Positions 1 to 8,285 of a stretch of DNA of 64,000 nucleotides are shown here, piece after piece; within the stretch, counting starts at the first letter, position 1; each line of letters opens with the position of its first letter. This stretch comes from Curvibacter gracilis ATCC BAA-807 (GTDB lineage Bacteria; Pseudomonadota; Gammaproteobacteria; Burkholderiales; Burkholderiaceae_C): positions 1-64,000 of the forward strand of contig NZ_JADZ01000014.1 of assembly GCF_000518645.1 (NCBI RefSeq), written 5' to 3'. The notes under the pieces are model-generated. The model ran no database searches. It was not told the DNA's origin and worked only from the letters and a program-made list of their open reading frames with translations. The translations under genes were made by a program, and so were the position numbers.

Positions 1-1
1 G

Positions 2-31
2 TGAGGTTGCCCCTGAAAATCGGAGTGCATA
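2..31. repeat. IS3-family terminal inverted repeat, distal to orfB
   Basis: These 30 bases begin TGAGGTTGCCC and match the reverse complement of 1278-1307 at 25 of 30 positions. The mismatches fall at repeat positions 12, 13, 17, 18 and 26. Confidence 0.9.
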
Positions 32-39
32 ACCGGTCT

Positions 40-909
40 TCAAGCGGCAGATTTTTGCTGCGCCGCCAACCAGCGTTTTTCGTACTGCATAGGGCTCATG
101 TAGCCCAATGTCGAATGTAGTCGGGAATGGTTGTAGAACCCGATCCATTCCAAAATCACCTGCCTTGCTTGAGCTCTGGTCGCGAATTTTTGACCATGAA
201 CACACGCTGTTTTCAAATGTCCCCAAAGGCTCTCGGTAGGGGCGTTATCCCAGCAATTCCCCTTGCGACTCATTGAACTGACAATGCCCCGGCCCTTGAG
301 TGTCCGTTGGAAATCATCGCTGCAATATTGACTGCCCCTATCGCTGTGAAAGATCAGGCCCCTGGCAGGTCGGCGACGCCAACAGGCCATCAGCAACGCA
401 TCCTTGACCAGGCTAGTTTGCATGTGCGTTTGCAGGCTCCAGCCCACCACCTGACGACTGTGCAGGTCCAGCACTGCTGCCAGGTACAGCCACCCCTCGT
501 CCGTGGCGATATACGTGATGTCGCCGCTCCACAGTTGGTTGGGTGCTGGTGGAGTGAACTGTCGCTGGACCAAATCGGCTGCCACCGGCAAACGGTGTCT
601 GCTATCGGTGGTGACCACGAATTTGCGCTTCGTCTTAGCTCGGATGCCGTGTTGTTGCATCAGCTTGCGTACCCGGTCTTTGCCGACTCGGATGCCCCTG
701 ACTGACAGCTCCTTGTGCATGCGTGGCCAGCCATATTCACCCTTGACCTCGGCATGGATGGCTCGCATATGGGCGAGCACAGCCTCGTCGCTGTGAAACC
801 GCGTGGGCCCATCGTGGCCACTCTTGCCAGCCCGGTCCCAACTGAAATATCCACTGGGGCTGACTTGCAGGACCTCGCACATCAGCGTGATCGGCCAGCG
901 TTGCCTCAT
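40..909 (-). CDS. IS3-family transposase OrfB (DDE integrase domain)
   Basis: This 289-aa catalytic part of the transposase has an HTH_21-like region (about residues 45-95) and then an rve/DDE core. The core shows D129 in LWSGDITYIA, D190 in FHSDRGSQYC and the E of NAPTESLWGHLK, the usual DD(35)E arrangement. It ends with the usual YNHSRLHSTLGY motif. The ATG at 909 overlaps the orfA stop, but the active protein is probably the frameshift fusion: the orfB frame stays open back to the slippery site and would add the segment ending KYAWIQS, which resembles the normal family junction. Confidence 0.93.
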   Translation of the reverse strand: MRQRWPITLMCEVLQVSPSGYFSWDRAGKSGHDGPTRFHSDEAVLAHMRAIHAEVKGEYGWPRMHKELSVRGIRVGKDRVRKLMQQHGIRAKTKRKFVVTTDSRHRLPVAADLVQRQFTPPAPNQLWSGDITYIATDEGWLYLAAVLDLHSRQVVGWSLQTHMQTSLVKDALLMACWRRRPARGLIFHSDRGSQYCSDDFQRTLKGRGIVSSMSRKGNCWDNAPTESLWGHLKTACVHGQKFATRAQARQVILEWIGFYNHSRLHSTLGYMSPMQYEKRWLAAQQKSAA

Positions 910-1241
910 CGATTGAATCCAGGCGTACTTTGCAGCACATCCTGTGCAAAGTACGCCGCCGCTTTTTTTGCAATATCTCGCTCCATCTTCAGGCGTGCAA
1001 CTTCTGCCTTCAGTCGGGCAATCTCTGCCTGTTCAGGGCTCACCACTGCTGCGGGCTTGCCATCTGCCGATACCCCAAGCTGCCCCTTTGCGTCTGCCCG
1101 AACCCAGTTGGTCAAGCTAGCGCTGGGCATGCCCAAGGTCTTTGCCACCACGGAGGCTGGTCGTCCGGCCTTGACTTGCCTGACAGCTTCTTGCTTGAAC
1201 TCCAAGGTGTACTTGGCTCTGCTCATCACTCCAGCGTTCAT
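906..1241 (-). CDS. IS3-family transposase OrfA
   Basis: This 111-aa protein is the DNA-binding partner of the IS3 transposase. An N-terminal helix-turn-helix (residues about 8-50, around KYTLEFKQEAVRQVKAG) is followed by a C-terminal leucine/lysine-rich segment (about 70-100) that normally forms a coiled coil. The frame ends just inside the start of orfB. A run of seven A and a strong stem-loop near its 3' end should shift part of the ribosomes into the orfB frame, giving an OrfAB fusion that acts as the transposase, while unshifted OrfA usually represses. The start could be the Met at residue 1 or at residue 6. Confidence 0.9.
   Translation of the reverse strand: MNAGVMSRAKYTLEFKQEAVRQVKAGRPASVVAKTLGMPSASLTNWVRADAKGQLGVSADGKPAAVVSPEQAEIARLKAEVARLKMERDIAKKAAAYFAQDVLQSTPGFNR
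922..969 (-). promoter_or_regulatory. Programmed -1 frameshift signal of the IS3 element
   Basis: On the minus strand the orfA codons read gca-aaa-aaa-gcg, giving an A_AAA_AAA slippery site (969-963). A perfect 13-bp stem begins five bases later, with arms GGCGTACTTTGCA and TGCAAAGTACGCC at 957-945 and 934-922 and a 10-base loop. The orfB frame is the -1 frame relative to orfA and has no stop between the slippery site and the orfB ATG. This is the classical IS3 frameshift arrangement. Confidence 0.85.
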
Positions 1242-1277
1242 CTCTTCTGTCCTTTCCCGGCATTCTCCGGGCTGAGC

Positions 1278-1307
1278 TATGAACTCCGAAATTCGAGGGC
1301 AACCTCA
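1278..1307. repeat. IS3-family terminal inverted repeat, orfA side
   Basis: This is the partner of the repeat at 2-31 and ends in CA, as expected for this family. It lies about 37 bases upstream of the orfA start, so the transposase promoter probably overlaps it. Confidence 0.9.
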
Positions 1308-1667
1308 TCGCTATTGCCACCGGGCACGAAACCTGATGAAGATTTCATGCGATGGCTTGCAAGAGACAATTCCGATTGGGATGAGCGATCCTGCCTGGTC
1401 AACCCAGATCGCTGTGCGCTTTGGACGGTAGACCTTGACGGGGATGGTCATTCGGAAGTTGTTCTGCTTTGGGAGCATGACAATGGGGTGACCGCGAAAG
1501 CCTACGTGCACGATTCAACCGAATGGAAAGCGCTTGGGTACCTGCATGATGGCCCCCGCACCCTGGCGGAATGGACGCGAAACATGGACGCCGAAGAGTT
1601 GAAACGCGTGCCCAAACGTTGGCCTGACCTGCAACTCGGTGCGGTGACGATCAAACTCAGCCAATGA
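1308..1667 (+). pseudogene. 3' tail of a hypothetical protein gene cut by the IS element
   Basis: An open frame runs from the IS end to a stop at 1667, giving about 119 residues with native-looking composition. It contains a DLDGDGHSEVVLLWEHDN segment, an acidic DxDxDG loop like those of calcium-binding or FG-GAP-type repeats. I do not recognise the family. No start codon with a ribosome site is visible, and the upstream part of the frame lies inside the IS, so the 5' part of the gene is missing. The host gene was probably a secreted or cell-surface protein, but that is only a guess from the motif. Confidence 0.6.
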
Positions 1668-1720
1668 GCCGTCCGATAGGTGCATCTCTTTGCACTTCCG
1701 TGGCCCCCAAGTGGTGACGA

Positions 1721-1960
1721 CCCTGGGAGCAGTGGCTGGCGCACTGCGCGCAAAGCGGCATCGAGTGCTTGCAATGGTTTGCCAAGCGGCTGCGCAAATA
1801 CTGGTCGGTCATTCTGGCGCGGTTGCGATGGCCCATGCACACGAGCCAACTCGAAGGGATCAACAAGCGCACCAAGGTCATCAAGCGCACGGCACAGGGC
1901 AACCGTGGCGTTGAGTGCTTCCCCCTCGAGATCAAAGCAGCATTGCCCGGAAATGCGTGA
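1721..1960 (+). pseudogene. C-terminal remnant of an ISL3-family transposase
   Basis: In the frame starting at 1721 the translation includes FAKRLRKYWSVILARLRWP and LEGINKRTKVIKRTAQG, which correspond to the conserved C-terminal end of ISL3-type DDE transposases, whose last catalytic Glu lies in the LEGIN motif. The N-terminal three quarters are absent, and the final residues diverge from the family's usual tail. No inverted repeat was recognised. It is a decayed fragment sitting between the IS3 element and tRNA-Arg. Confidence 0.8.
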
Positions 1961-2008
1961 AGAAGCAAAAAAAATCCGGAGGAGCCTGCACTCGTCCGGA
2001 TTCATCAA

Positions 2009-2083
2009 TGGTCCCCTCGACAGGAATCGAACCTGTATCTAGCGCTTAGGAGGCACTCGTTCTATCCATTGAACTACGAGGAG
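2009..2083 (-). tRNA. tRNA-Arg (anticodon CCT)
   Basis: The reverse complement folds as a full cloverleaf. The acceptor arms are CTCCTCG and CGAGGGG (one G-T wobble), the anticodon loop reads CTCCTAA with anticodon CCT, the T loop is TTCGATT and the CCA end is encoded (2011-2009). It reads AGG codons, which are rare in this GC-rich genome. Its 3' end faces the transposase remnants, consistent with tRNA genes being preferred neighbours of mobile DNA. Confidence 0.95.
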
Positions 2084-2144
2084 TGGACCGCCGGGGATTG
2101 TAGGGCCTGCGGGGGGCGGATTCGGGCAACGGGCAGCTTGGGGC

Positions 2145-5100
2145 TCAGTCGTAGCTCAGCGTGAAGATCAGGTCGACGGCGCTTTTTTCGCCGGTCTGGG
2201 CGCGCAGGGTGAAGCGGCGGGTGAGGTCGTAGAAGATGTAGAAGGTGCCCATGGTGCCGGCCAGGCTGCGTTCGTACGACACGTAGAAGTCTTTGGACAG
2301 GCGTTTGCCCAGGGTGAGGGCGGCGCTGGTGACGCCGGTGTCGGTGTTTTTCACGCCGCTGAACGAGACCTCGTCCAGGCCCAGGGATTGGGCCAGGCCG
2401 TCTGACAGGCCTCGGCCGCCGCCCAGCAGGGCCAGGGCGGCCTGTTGCAGCAGGGCCGATTCGGCGGCGCCGTTGGCAGCGGCGCGGCCCAGCACCAGCC
2501 AGGCCAGTTTGTCGGCGTCGGCCATTTCGGGCTCGGAGAACAGGCGCACGCGGGGGGACAGCACGGTGCCGCTGATCTGCACGCCCACGCGGGTGGAGAG
2601 GTTGGGGCGGATGGCCAGGATGTCGAGCGAGGGGTTGTCGTAGGCGCCGCTGAAGCGCAGCACGCCGGTTTCGATGTTGAGCTGCTGGCCGTAGGCCTTG
2701 TAGGTGCCCTGGTCGGTGCGCAGTTCGCCGTTGATCTGGGGCTCGGTGCTGCCTGGGGCCAGGCGCAGCTTCAAGGCGCCGCGCAGCCGGGTGTTGAGGC
2801 CGCGGCCCTGCACGCGGAAGTCGTTGCCCAGGTCGAGGCTGACCTGCACGTCGGCGGCAGGCAGGGCGCTGGGGGGCTGGGGCGCCGCTGCCGAGGTCTT
2901 GCTGGCGGCCTGGCCGGCACCATGGCTGCCGGGCTGCACCAGCACGTCGGCGCCCAGGCTGGGGGCGGTTTCGTCGGGCAGGATGAACAGGGCCTGGTCG
3001 GCCTTGAGATCGCCGCTCACCTTGAGCTGGCCTTGCTCCAGGCGGGTGTTCAGCTCGCCCGACAGGGCCAGGCGGCGGTCGGCGCGGCTGGACACGCGCA
3101 GGCGGTTGGCGCGGGTCTGCAGCTGCAGCAGCAGTTGCTGGCCGTTCCATTGGGCACTGCCCTGGGCGCTCAGGCTGCCGCCGTCGCCCCCGGCGCCCGG
3201 GGCGCCGCGCAGGGTGAATTCGGCGATGTCGATCTGGTGGCCGCTGAGCACGGCGCGCAGCTTGCCGTCGCGCAGCTCCACGCCTTCGACCACCGAGCGC
3301 AGGGCCAGGTCGCTGGCGCGGATCTCGCCTTGCCATTCGGGCTTTTGCAGCGTGCCCTGGAGGGTGGCCCGGGCGTCGAGCGTGCCGCGCATGCGCCAGC
3401 CCGGCGGGGCCAGCACCGACCACACGCCCAGCTTGGGCAACTGGGCGTTCAGCGAGCCGGTCACGGGGGTGTCGGGGGGCCAGCTCAGGCCTTGCGGGCC
3501 CTTGCTGAGGCGGGTGCCAAAACGGGCCTGCAACTGGCCGGCGCGTTCGCTGTCCCATTGCACGGCGGCGCTCAGGGCGCCGTCGTCCAGGCTCAGCGTG
3601 GCCTCGGCCACGCGGGCGCCGGCGCTGCGCTGGGCCTCGGTGGCCTGCACACCCTGGGGCAGGTCGTCGGCCTGCAGGCGCAGGTCGCCGCGTTGGCGGC
3701 TCAGGCGCAGCTGGGCTTTCAGGCCGGGGTCGGCGCTGGCGCTCCAGTCAGCGTTCAGCAGCAGGTCGCCCGAGATGCCCAGGCTGGCGCTGCTGGCACC
3801 CTGGGCCAGGGCCATGAGTTGCTCGATCCAGGGCAGCGACAGGTCTTGCACCTGGCCGCTGGTCTGCCAGCGGGCCTGGCCCTTTTGCTGGGCCCAGCGG
3901 CTGTTCTGCCAGCGCAGGCTGAGGTCGGGCACGCCGGCGTGGGCGAGCCGGGCTTCGCCCGGGGCGAGCATCAGTTCGGTCAGGTCGGCCTGGGCCTGGT
4001 GGCTCAGGCTCAGGGTGGCGGGCGCGCTCAGGCGCAGGCCCCAGGGCGGGGCGGTGGCGCTGTCTTGCAGGTTCAGGCTGAGGTCGTCGAGGCGGGCGGC
4101 CCAGTTGAAGCTGGAAGGCGTGTTGCTTGGTGTGTTGCCTGGTGTGTTGCCGGTGTTGGGCCCGGCATGGGCGCTGAGCTGCAGGCGGGCCTGGCGGGCG
4201 CCTTGGCGGGCTTCGCCGCTCAGGCTCAGTTCGACCGGTGGGGTGCCCGGTGCGCTGCTGTTGCTGTTGCCCGGCAGGGTGCCTTTCAGGCGCAGCTGCA
4301 GCTGGCGCAGGGCCAGGGCAGGGCGCTGATCGGTGGCGGCCCAGTCGAGGCGGGGCAGGTCGAGCCGGGTGCTCAGGCTCAGGGCCTGGCCGCGGCGGGG
4401 GGCGGGCTGGCCTTGCCAGGCGGCCAGCATGGCGCCCCAGCCGCCTTGCCATTGGCCGTCGAACTGGCCCTGCCCCTGCTGGGGCAGCAGGGCGGTTTGA
4501 GCGCCCAGGCCGGGCAGGCGGGCCAGCCAGCGGCCCAGGGCCCCGGCATCGGCCAGTTGGGCCTGCCATTGGCCCTGGCCCTGGTCGGCGCCCAGGTGGC
4601 CTTGCAGCGAGGCGTTCAGGCCCGGGGTTTGCAGTTTCAGGTCGGCCCGGCCCTGGTGCTGGCGGGTGTGCCATTGCAAAGAGCCGTCCAGCCGGGCTTC
4701 GGCCAGTTCAAGCCGCAGTTGCTCCAGCTGCAGTTCGCCGCCCTGCCAGCGCCCCTGGGCGTGCGCCAGGCGCAGTTGCAGGGCGCTCCACAGGGCCTGG
4801 GCTTGCGCCTGCGGGCTGGCTGCCGCGGCAGGGGCGCCGAGGCGGGCTTTGGTGGTCTTGCCGGAGGACACGGCCTGGGCCTGGGCCACGGCAGTCGTGG
4901 AGGACAGGCTGGCGCGTGGCGTGCTGCGGGCGGGCGTGCTGCCGGCCTGGGGGCTGAGGTCCACCTCAAAGCCCAGGGCGTCGTTCTGGCCGCCCAGGGC
5001 GCGCAGGGCCAGGTGGCCGTTGAGCGGGGCGGGCGGGGCGGCGCTGTGCAGGCGCTGGGGCGAGACGCCTTGCAGCGTGGCCTCGGCCAGCCACGGGGTG

Positions 5101-6329
5101 GCGCTGTTGGCCTCCCAGCGGCCTTTCAGGCGCAGGGTGCCGCCGCCCACGCGGGCTTCCACGGGGTCGATCACCCAGGCGCGGCCTTGCTGCTGCAGGC
5201 GGGCGCTGATCTGCTCCAGCGGCAGGCGTTGCTGGTCCCAGGGGCCGGGCAGGGCGTTGCTCAGCGCCAGCCGGGCCTGCCAGGCGGGGGCCTTGCCGTC
5301 GCCGGGGTGGATGTCGACCGTGCCCGACAGGGCGGTGCTCGGGGCCTGGGGCCACAGCAGGCTGAGGTCGATGCTCTGCAGGTGGGCCTGGGCTTCGGGC
5401 AGCACCTGCTCGGCCCAGGGGCGCAGGCGGGCCTGCACCTGGGCTTGCATCTGCGCCTGCACTTGGCTCGGAACCTGGCCCGGCGGTGTCGAGCGGCCCT
5501 TGCCCGTGGGCGCCGTTCTGGCGCTGGGCAGGGTGGCCTCATCGGGGTCCAGAACGGCTTCCAGGGCGATTTCTGCGGCGGGGCCCGACAGCGTGCCCTG
5601 CAGGCCGGCGCGGGCCAGCAGTTGCGCCGGAGCCGGGGCGCCCAGGCCGGTGGGGATCTCGCCCTCCAACTGGGCCTGCAGGGCCATGGGGGCGGCGCCT
5701 TGCAGGCTGATCTGGCCGCTGTAATGGCCGGCGGCCACGGCCAGCTCGGACCACTGCAGGTGGTGCTGTTCGCCGTCGTAGTGGTAGTGGCCGTCGATGT
5801 GGCTCAGCACCAGGCCACCCTGGTCGGGCAGCTGGATCTGGCCCAGTTGCAGCGGGGTGTCGATGGTGAGGGGCAGGGTCAGCTCGGTGAGCGGCGGGCT
5901 GGGTGGGGCCTTGCCGTTGTCGCGCAGCTCCAGGCGTTCGGCGCTGAGTTCGCTCAGGGCCAGGTGGCGGCTCAGCAGGGCGCGCCAGTCCCAGCGGATG
6001 TGCAGGCCGGTGAGGGTGGCCCGGGTGCCGGGCTGGGCCCATTGGAGCTCGGCGATCTGCCCCCCTTCGCGCAAGGTGCCGCTGACGCCGCTGAACTGAA
6101 GTTGCCGGTCGGCGGGCAGCCAGCGCGGCAGCAGGTTCAGCGTGGTGGCCAGCGAGCCTTCGCTGCCGCTCCAGACCCAGGCGACAGCACCCCCGGCCAG
6201 GGGCAGCCCCAGCAGGCCTGCTGTGCACAGGGCGGCCACGCGCAGGCGGCGTGCCCAGGGCCGCGGGCCCGGGGCTGAGTGGTCTGGATCTGGGGTTGGG
6301 TGGGACCCGTTGGGGGGCTGGGCGCTCAT
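2145..6329 (-). CDS. tamB: Translocation and assembly module inner-membrane protein TamB
   Basis: TamB is a very large inner-membrane-anchored protein that spans the periplasm and works with TamA in outer-membrane protein insertion and lipid transport. The 1394-aa product has one N-terminal membrane segment (about residues 30-50), a long repetitive beta-rich middle and the conserved C-terminal DUF490/TamB domain, ending in the alternating pattern DLIFTLSYD. I start at the ATG at 6329, eight bases after the tamA stop; the longer open frame would run back through tamA. The middle is rich in Gln/Ala and contains a 12-bp tandem repeat. It is the last gene of the minus-strand operon. Confidence 0.92.
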   Translation of the reverse strand: MSAQPPNGSHPTPDPDHSAPGPRPWARRLRVAALCTAGLLGLPLAGGAVAWVWSGSEGSLATTLNLLPRWLPADRQLQFSGVSGTLREGGQIAELQWAQPGTRATLTGLHIRWDWRALLSRHLALSELSAERLELRDNGKAPPSPPLTELTLPLTIDTPLQLGQIQLPDQGGLVLSHIDGHYHYDGEQHHLQWSELAVAAGHYSGQISLQGAAPMALQAQLEGEIPTGLGAPAPAQLLARAGLQGTLSGPAAEIALEAVLDPDEATLPSARTAPTGKGRSTPPGQVPSQVQAQMQAQVQARLRPWAEQVLPEAQAHLQSIDLSLLWPQAPSTALSGTVDIHPGDGKAPAWQARLALSNALPGPWDQQRLPLEQISARLQQQGRAWVIDPVEARVGGGTLRLKGRWEANSATPWLAEATLQGVSPQRLHSAAPPAPLNGHLALRALGGQNDALGFEVDLSPQAGSTPARSTPRASLSSTTAVAQAQAVSSGKTTKARLGAPAAAASPQAQAQALWSALQLRLAHAQGRWQGGELQLEQLRLELAEARLDGSLQWHTRQHQGRADLKLQTPGLNASLQGHLGADQGQGQWQAQLADAGALGRWLARLPGLGAQTALLPQQGQGQFDGQWQGGWGAMLAAWQGQPAPRRGQALSLSTRLDLPRLDWAATDQRPALALRQLQLRLKGTLPGNSNSSAPGTPPVELSLSGEARQGARQARLQLSAHAGPNTGNTPGNTPSNTPSSFNWAARLDDLSLNLQDSATAPPWGLRLSAPATLSLSHQAQADLTELMLAPGEARLAHAGVPDLSLRWQNSRWAQQKGQARWQTSGQVQDLSLPWIEQLMALAQGASSASLGISGDLLLNADWSASADPGLKAQLRLSRQRGDLRLQADDLPQGVQATEAQRSAGARVAEATLSLDDGALSAAVQWDSERAGQLQARFGTRLSKGPQGLSWPPDTPVTGSLNAQLPKLGVWSVLAPPGWRMRGTLDARATLQGTLQKPEWQGEIRASDLALRSVVEGVELRDGKLRAVLSGHQIDIAEFTLRGAPGAGGDGGSLSAQGSAQWNGQQLLLQLQTRANRLRVSSRADRRLALSGELNTRLEQGQLKVSGDLKADQALFILPDETAPSLGADVLVQPGSHGAGQAASKTSAAAPQPPSALPAADVQVSLDLGNDFRVQGRGLNTRLRGALKLRLAPGSTEPQINGELRTDQGTYKAYGQQLNIETGVLRFSGAYDNPSLDILAIRPNLSTRVGVQISGTVLSPRVRLFSEPEMADADKLAWLVLGRAAANGAAESALLQQAALALLGGGRGLSDGLAQSLGLDEVSFSGVKNTDTGVTSAALTLGKRLSKDFYVSYERSLAGTMGTFYIFYDLTRRFTLRAQTGEKSAVDLIFTLSYD
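4119..4153. repeat. 12-bp tandem repeat inside tamB
   Basis: About three copies of a unit close to TGTGTTGCCTGG follow one another. On the minus strand they encode N-T-P-(G/S) three times within the repetitive periplasmic part of TamB. The unit length is a multiple of three, so copy-number change would keep the frame. Confidence 0.75.
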
Positions 6330-6337
6330 GCTGACCT

Positions 6338-8281
6338 TCAGAAAGTGAAGCCCACGGCCAAGTGCAGGCGCAGGCGGCGGGTGGCAGCGCCCCAGGCCAG
6401 GTCGACCTCCAGCGGGCCCACCGGGCTGCGCCAGCGTGCGCCCACCCCCACGCCCACCTTGGCGCGCAGCTTGCTGGCCTCGTTGGCCACGGCGCCGGCG
6501 TCGATGAACACGGTGCTTTCGAATTCGGTGGCGCGGCCATTGCGCACGATGGGCTTTTGCCACTCCAGGCTGCCCACGGCCAGGTAGCGGCCAGGCTCCA
6601 GGCTGCCGTCGGCTTGCACCACGCCGATCTCGCGGTAGCCGTAGCCGCGCACCGTGGTGTCGCCCCCGGTCAGGAACAGCTGGGTGCTGGGCAGCACCAC
6701 GCTGCTGCGGGCCCCCACGGCGCCGCCTTCGGCACGCCAGGCCAGGCGCGGCGCCTGGGCCGCGCTCGGGTAGGCGCTTTCGTTGAAGGGGATGAAGCCC
6801 AGCACCCGCGCGCGGCTGCGCAGGAAAGGCGAGCGCTGGCTGCCCAGGGTCAGGCCCGGGCCCACTTCAACGGCCAGGCCGTAGCCGCGGGTGGGAAAGG
6901 GGATGTTGTTGAAGTTGCGCTGCGTCCACGCATAGTTGGCCGACACGCTGGAGGCGCTCTCGGCCGGGCTGCTTTGCGTCAGGGTGTGGTCGTACTGCAG
7001 GTAGAAATTGCGGTCGTAGTGCTCGTCGGTCTTGGCCCGCCCGGTGCGCAGGGTCAGGCTGTTGACGGGGGCGGTGCTGCCGGTCTGGCGCTGCAACTGG
7101 CCCGAGGTGACCCAGCGCCAGTTGTCTTTGTCCGGCTGGCTGGTGAGTTCGCTGCTCAGGGTTTTGGTGTCGCGGTCCAGCGAGAGCTTGGACAGGGCCT
7201 TCCAGTCCAGCCAGGGCAGCTTGCGCTGGGTGAATTCGGCCGACAGGCGCCCGCCGCTGTCGGTGCTGGCGCCCACGCCCAGCACCAGCTTGTGCAGCTT
7301 GGCTTCGCGCACCTGCACGCGCACCGGCGCGGCCTGCGGATCACCGCTGGTGTCGAGCGACATGAATACGGAGTCGAAGTAGCCGCTGTCGGCCACGCGC
7401 TGCTGGGCCTTGAGCAGGTCGGCCTGGGTGTAGGTGCTGCCGGTGGGGATCTGGGCCAGGCGGCGCACCAGCTCGGCGCTGTGGTGCTGGGTGCCTTCGA
7501 CCAGCACCTCGCCAAAGCGGAAGTCGGGGCCCGAGTCGAGGGTGAGGCTGAGCTCGGCCTGCTGCGTGTCAGGGTCGATGCGGGCCTGGCTGTCGACCAG
7601 GTGGCCGGTGGGGTAGCGAGTGGCGGTGAGGCGGCGCAGGGCTTCGGTCTTGGCACTGTCCCAGCCGGCCTGGGTGAAGATGCTGCCGGGGCGCAGGCCC
7701 CAGGTCTCGGTGAGGCTGCGCTGCACGGCCTCCAGCTCGGGGTTGTGGGCCACGTCGCCGCTGAGTTGCAGTTGGAAGGCGCTCACGCGCACCGGCTCGC
7801 CGGGGGTGACTTCGATCAGCACCTCCCAGGGCGTGTGCTGGGCCACAGGGGCGTCGGATGCGGGTGGGCCGCCGGCCGTGGGGCTGGCCGCCGGCTCCTG
7901 GACCGAGATCTTCACCTCGGCTGCGAAATAGCCCTGGGTGGCCAGCAGGTTGCGGGCGTTGTCCTGGGCGCTGACCAGCAGGCGGTCGAGTTCGTCGCGG
8001 TCCAGGTCTTGCAGGCCGCGGTACTGTTGCAACTCCAGGTGGCGCAGCAAGGTGTCACGCAGGGGCTCGGGGGCATGCACTTCGAGGTGGAAGGCCGGAG
8101 GGGCTGCGGTGCCGGAGGCGCTTGTGGAAGCGCCTGCAGCGGAGGTCGTCGGGGGCTGGGCATCGCCTTCGGCACGCGCGGGTCGTCCCAGGGTGGCCAG
8201 CAACAGCACCAGCACCGCGCACGTCCACCCCATCAAAAAGGCCGGCTTGAAAGCCGGCCTGCCTCGCCTGTACCAGAACAT
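6338..8281 (-). CDS. tamA: Omp85-family outer membrane protein TamA
   Basis: TamA is an outer-membrane BamA-like barrel that partners TamB. The 647-aa protein has a signal peptide (about 1-38, ending ATLGRPARA), POTRA-like repeats (about 60-330) and a C-terminal 16-strand barrel. The barrel carries the Omp85 signature VRGYGYREIG (about residue 550) and ends in LHLAVGFTF with a terminal aromatic residue. The ATG at 8281 lies four bases from the preceding gene's stop, so the two are probably co-translated. Confidence 0.93.
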   Translation of the reverse strand: MFWYRRGRPAFKPAFLMGWTCAVLVLLLATLGRPARAEGDAQPPTTSAAGASTSASGTAAPPAFHLEVHAPEPLRDTLLRHLELQQYRGLQDLDRDELDRLLVSAQDNARNLLATQGYFAAEVKISVQEPAASPTAGGPPASDAPVAQHTPWEVLIEVTPGEPVRVSAFQLQLSGDVAHNPELEAVQRSLTETWGLRPGSIFTQAGWDSAKTEALRRLTATRYPTGHLVDSQARIDPDTQQAELSLTLDSGPDFRFGEVLVEGTQHHSAELVRRLAQIPTGSTYTQADLLKAQQRVADSGYFDSVFMSLDTSGDPQAAPVRVQVREAKLHKLVLGVGASTDSGGRLSAEFTQRKLPWLDWKALSKLSLDRDTKTLSSELTSQPDKDNWRWVTSGQLQRQTGSTAPVNSLTLRTGRAKTDEHYDRNFYLQYDHTLTQSSPAESASSVSANYAWTQRNFNNIPFPTRGYGLAVEVGPGLTLGSQRSPFLRSRARVLGFIPFNESAYPSAAQAPRLAWRAEGGAVGARSSVVLPSTQLFLTGGDTTVRGYGYREIGVVQADGSLEPGRYLAVGSLEWQKPIVRNGRATEFESTVFIDAGAVANEASKLRAKVGVGVGARWRSPVGPLEVDLAWGAATRRLRLHLAVGFTF

Positions 8282-8285
8282 GCGC

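Larger units (their letters stand above)
2..1307 (-). mobile_element. Complete IS3-family insertion sequence
   Basis: The element has two overlapping reading frames (orfA and orfB), 30-bp imperfect terminal inverted repeats and ends of the form 5'-TG...CA-3', all typical of the IS3 family. It is transcribed on the minus strand. Its right end abuts a gene tail with no visible start, so it probably interrupted that gene. Only one base lies outside the left end, so a target-site duplication cannot be tested. Both frames and both ends look intact, so it may still be mobile. Confidence 0.93.

Noticed and set aside
930-1667. 245-aa plus-strand frame crossing the IS3 right end as one gene
   Set aside because: The first half is antisense to IS3 orfA; only the part after 1307 has native-looking sequence, so I kept just the tail as a truncated gene.
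2445-6278. 1277-aa open frame on the plus strand
   Set aside because: It is antisense to tamB, made of Gly/Ala/Gln-rich low-complexity sequence, and results from GC-rich codon bias. TamB has clear family features on the other strand.
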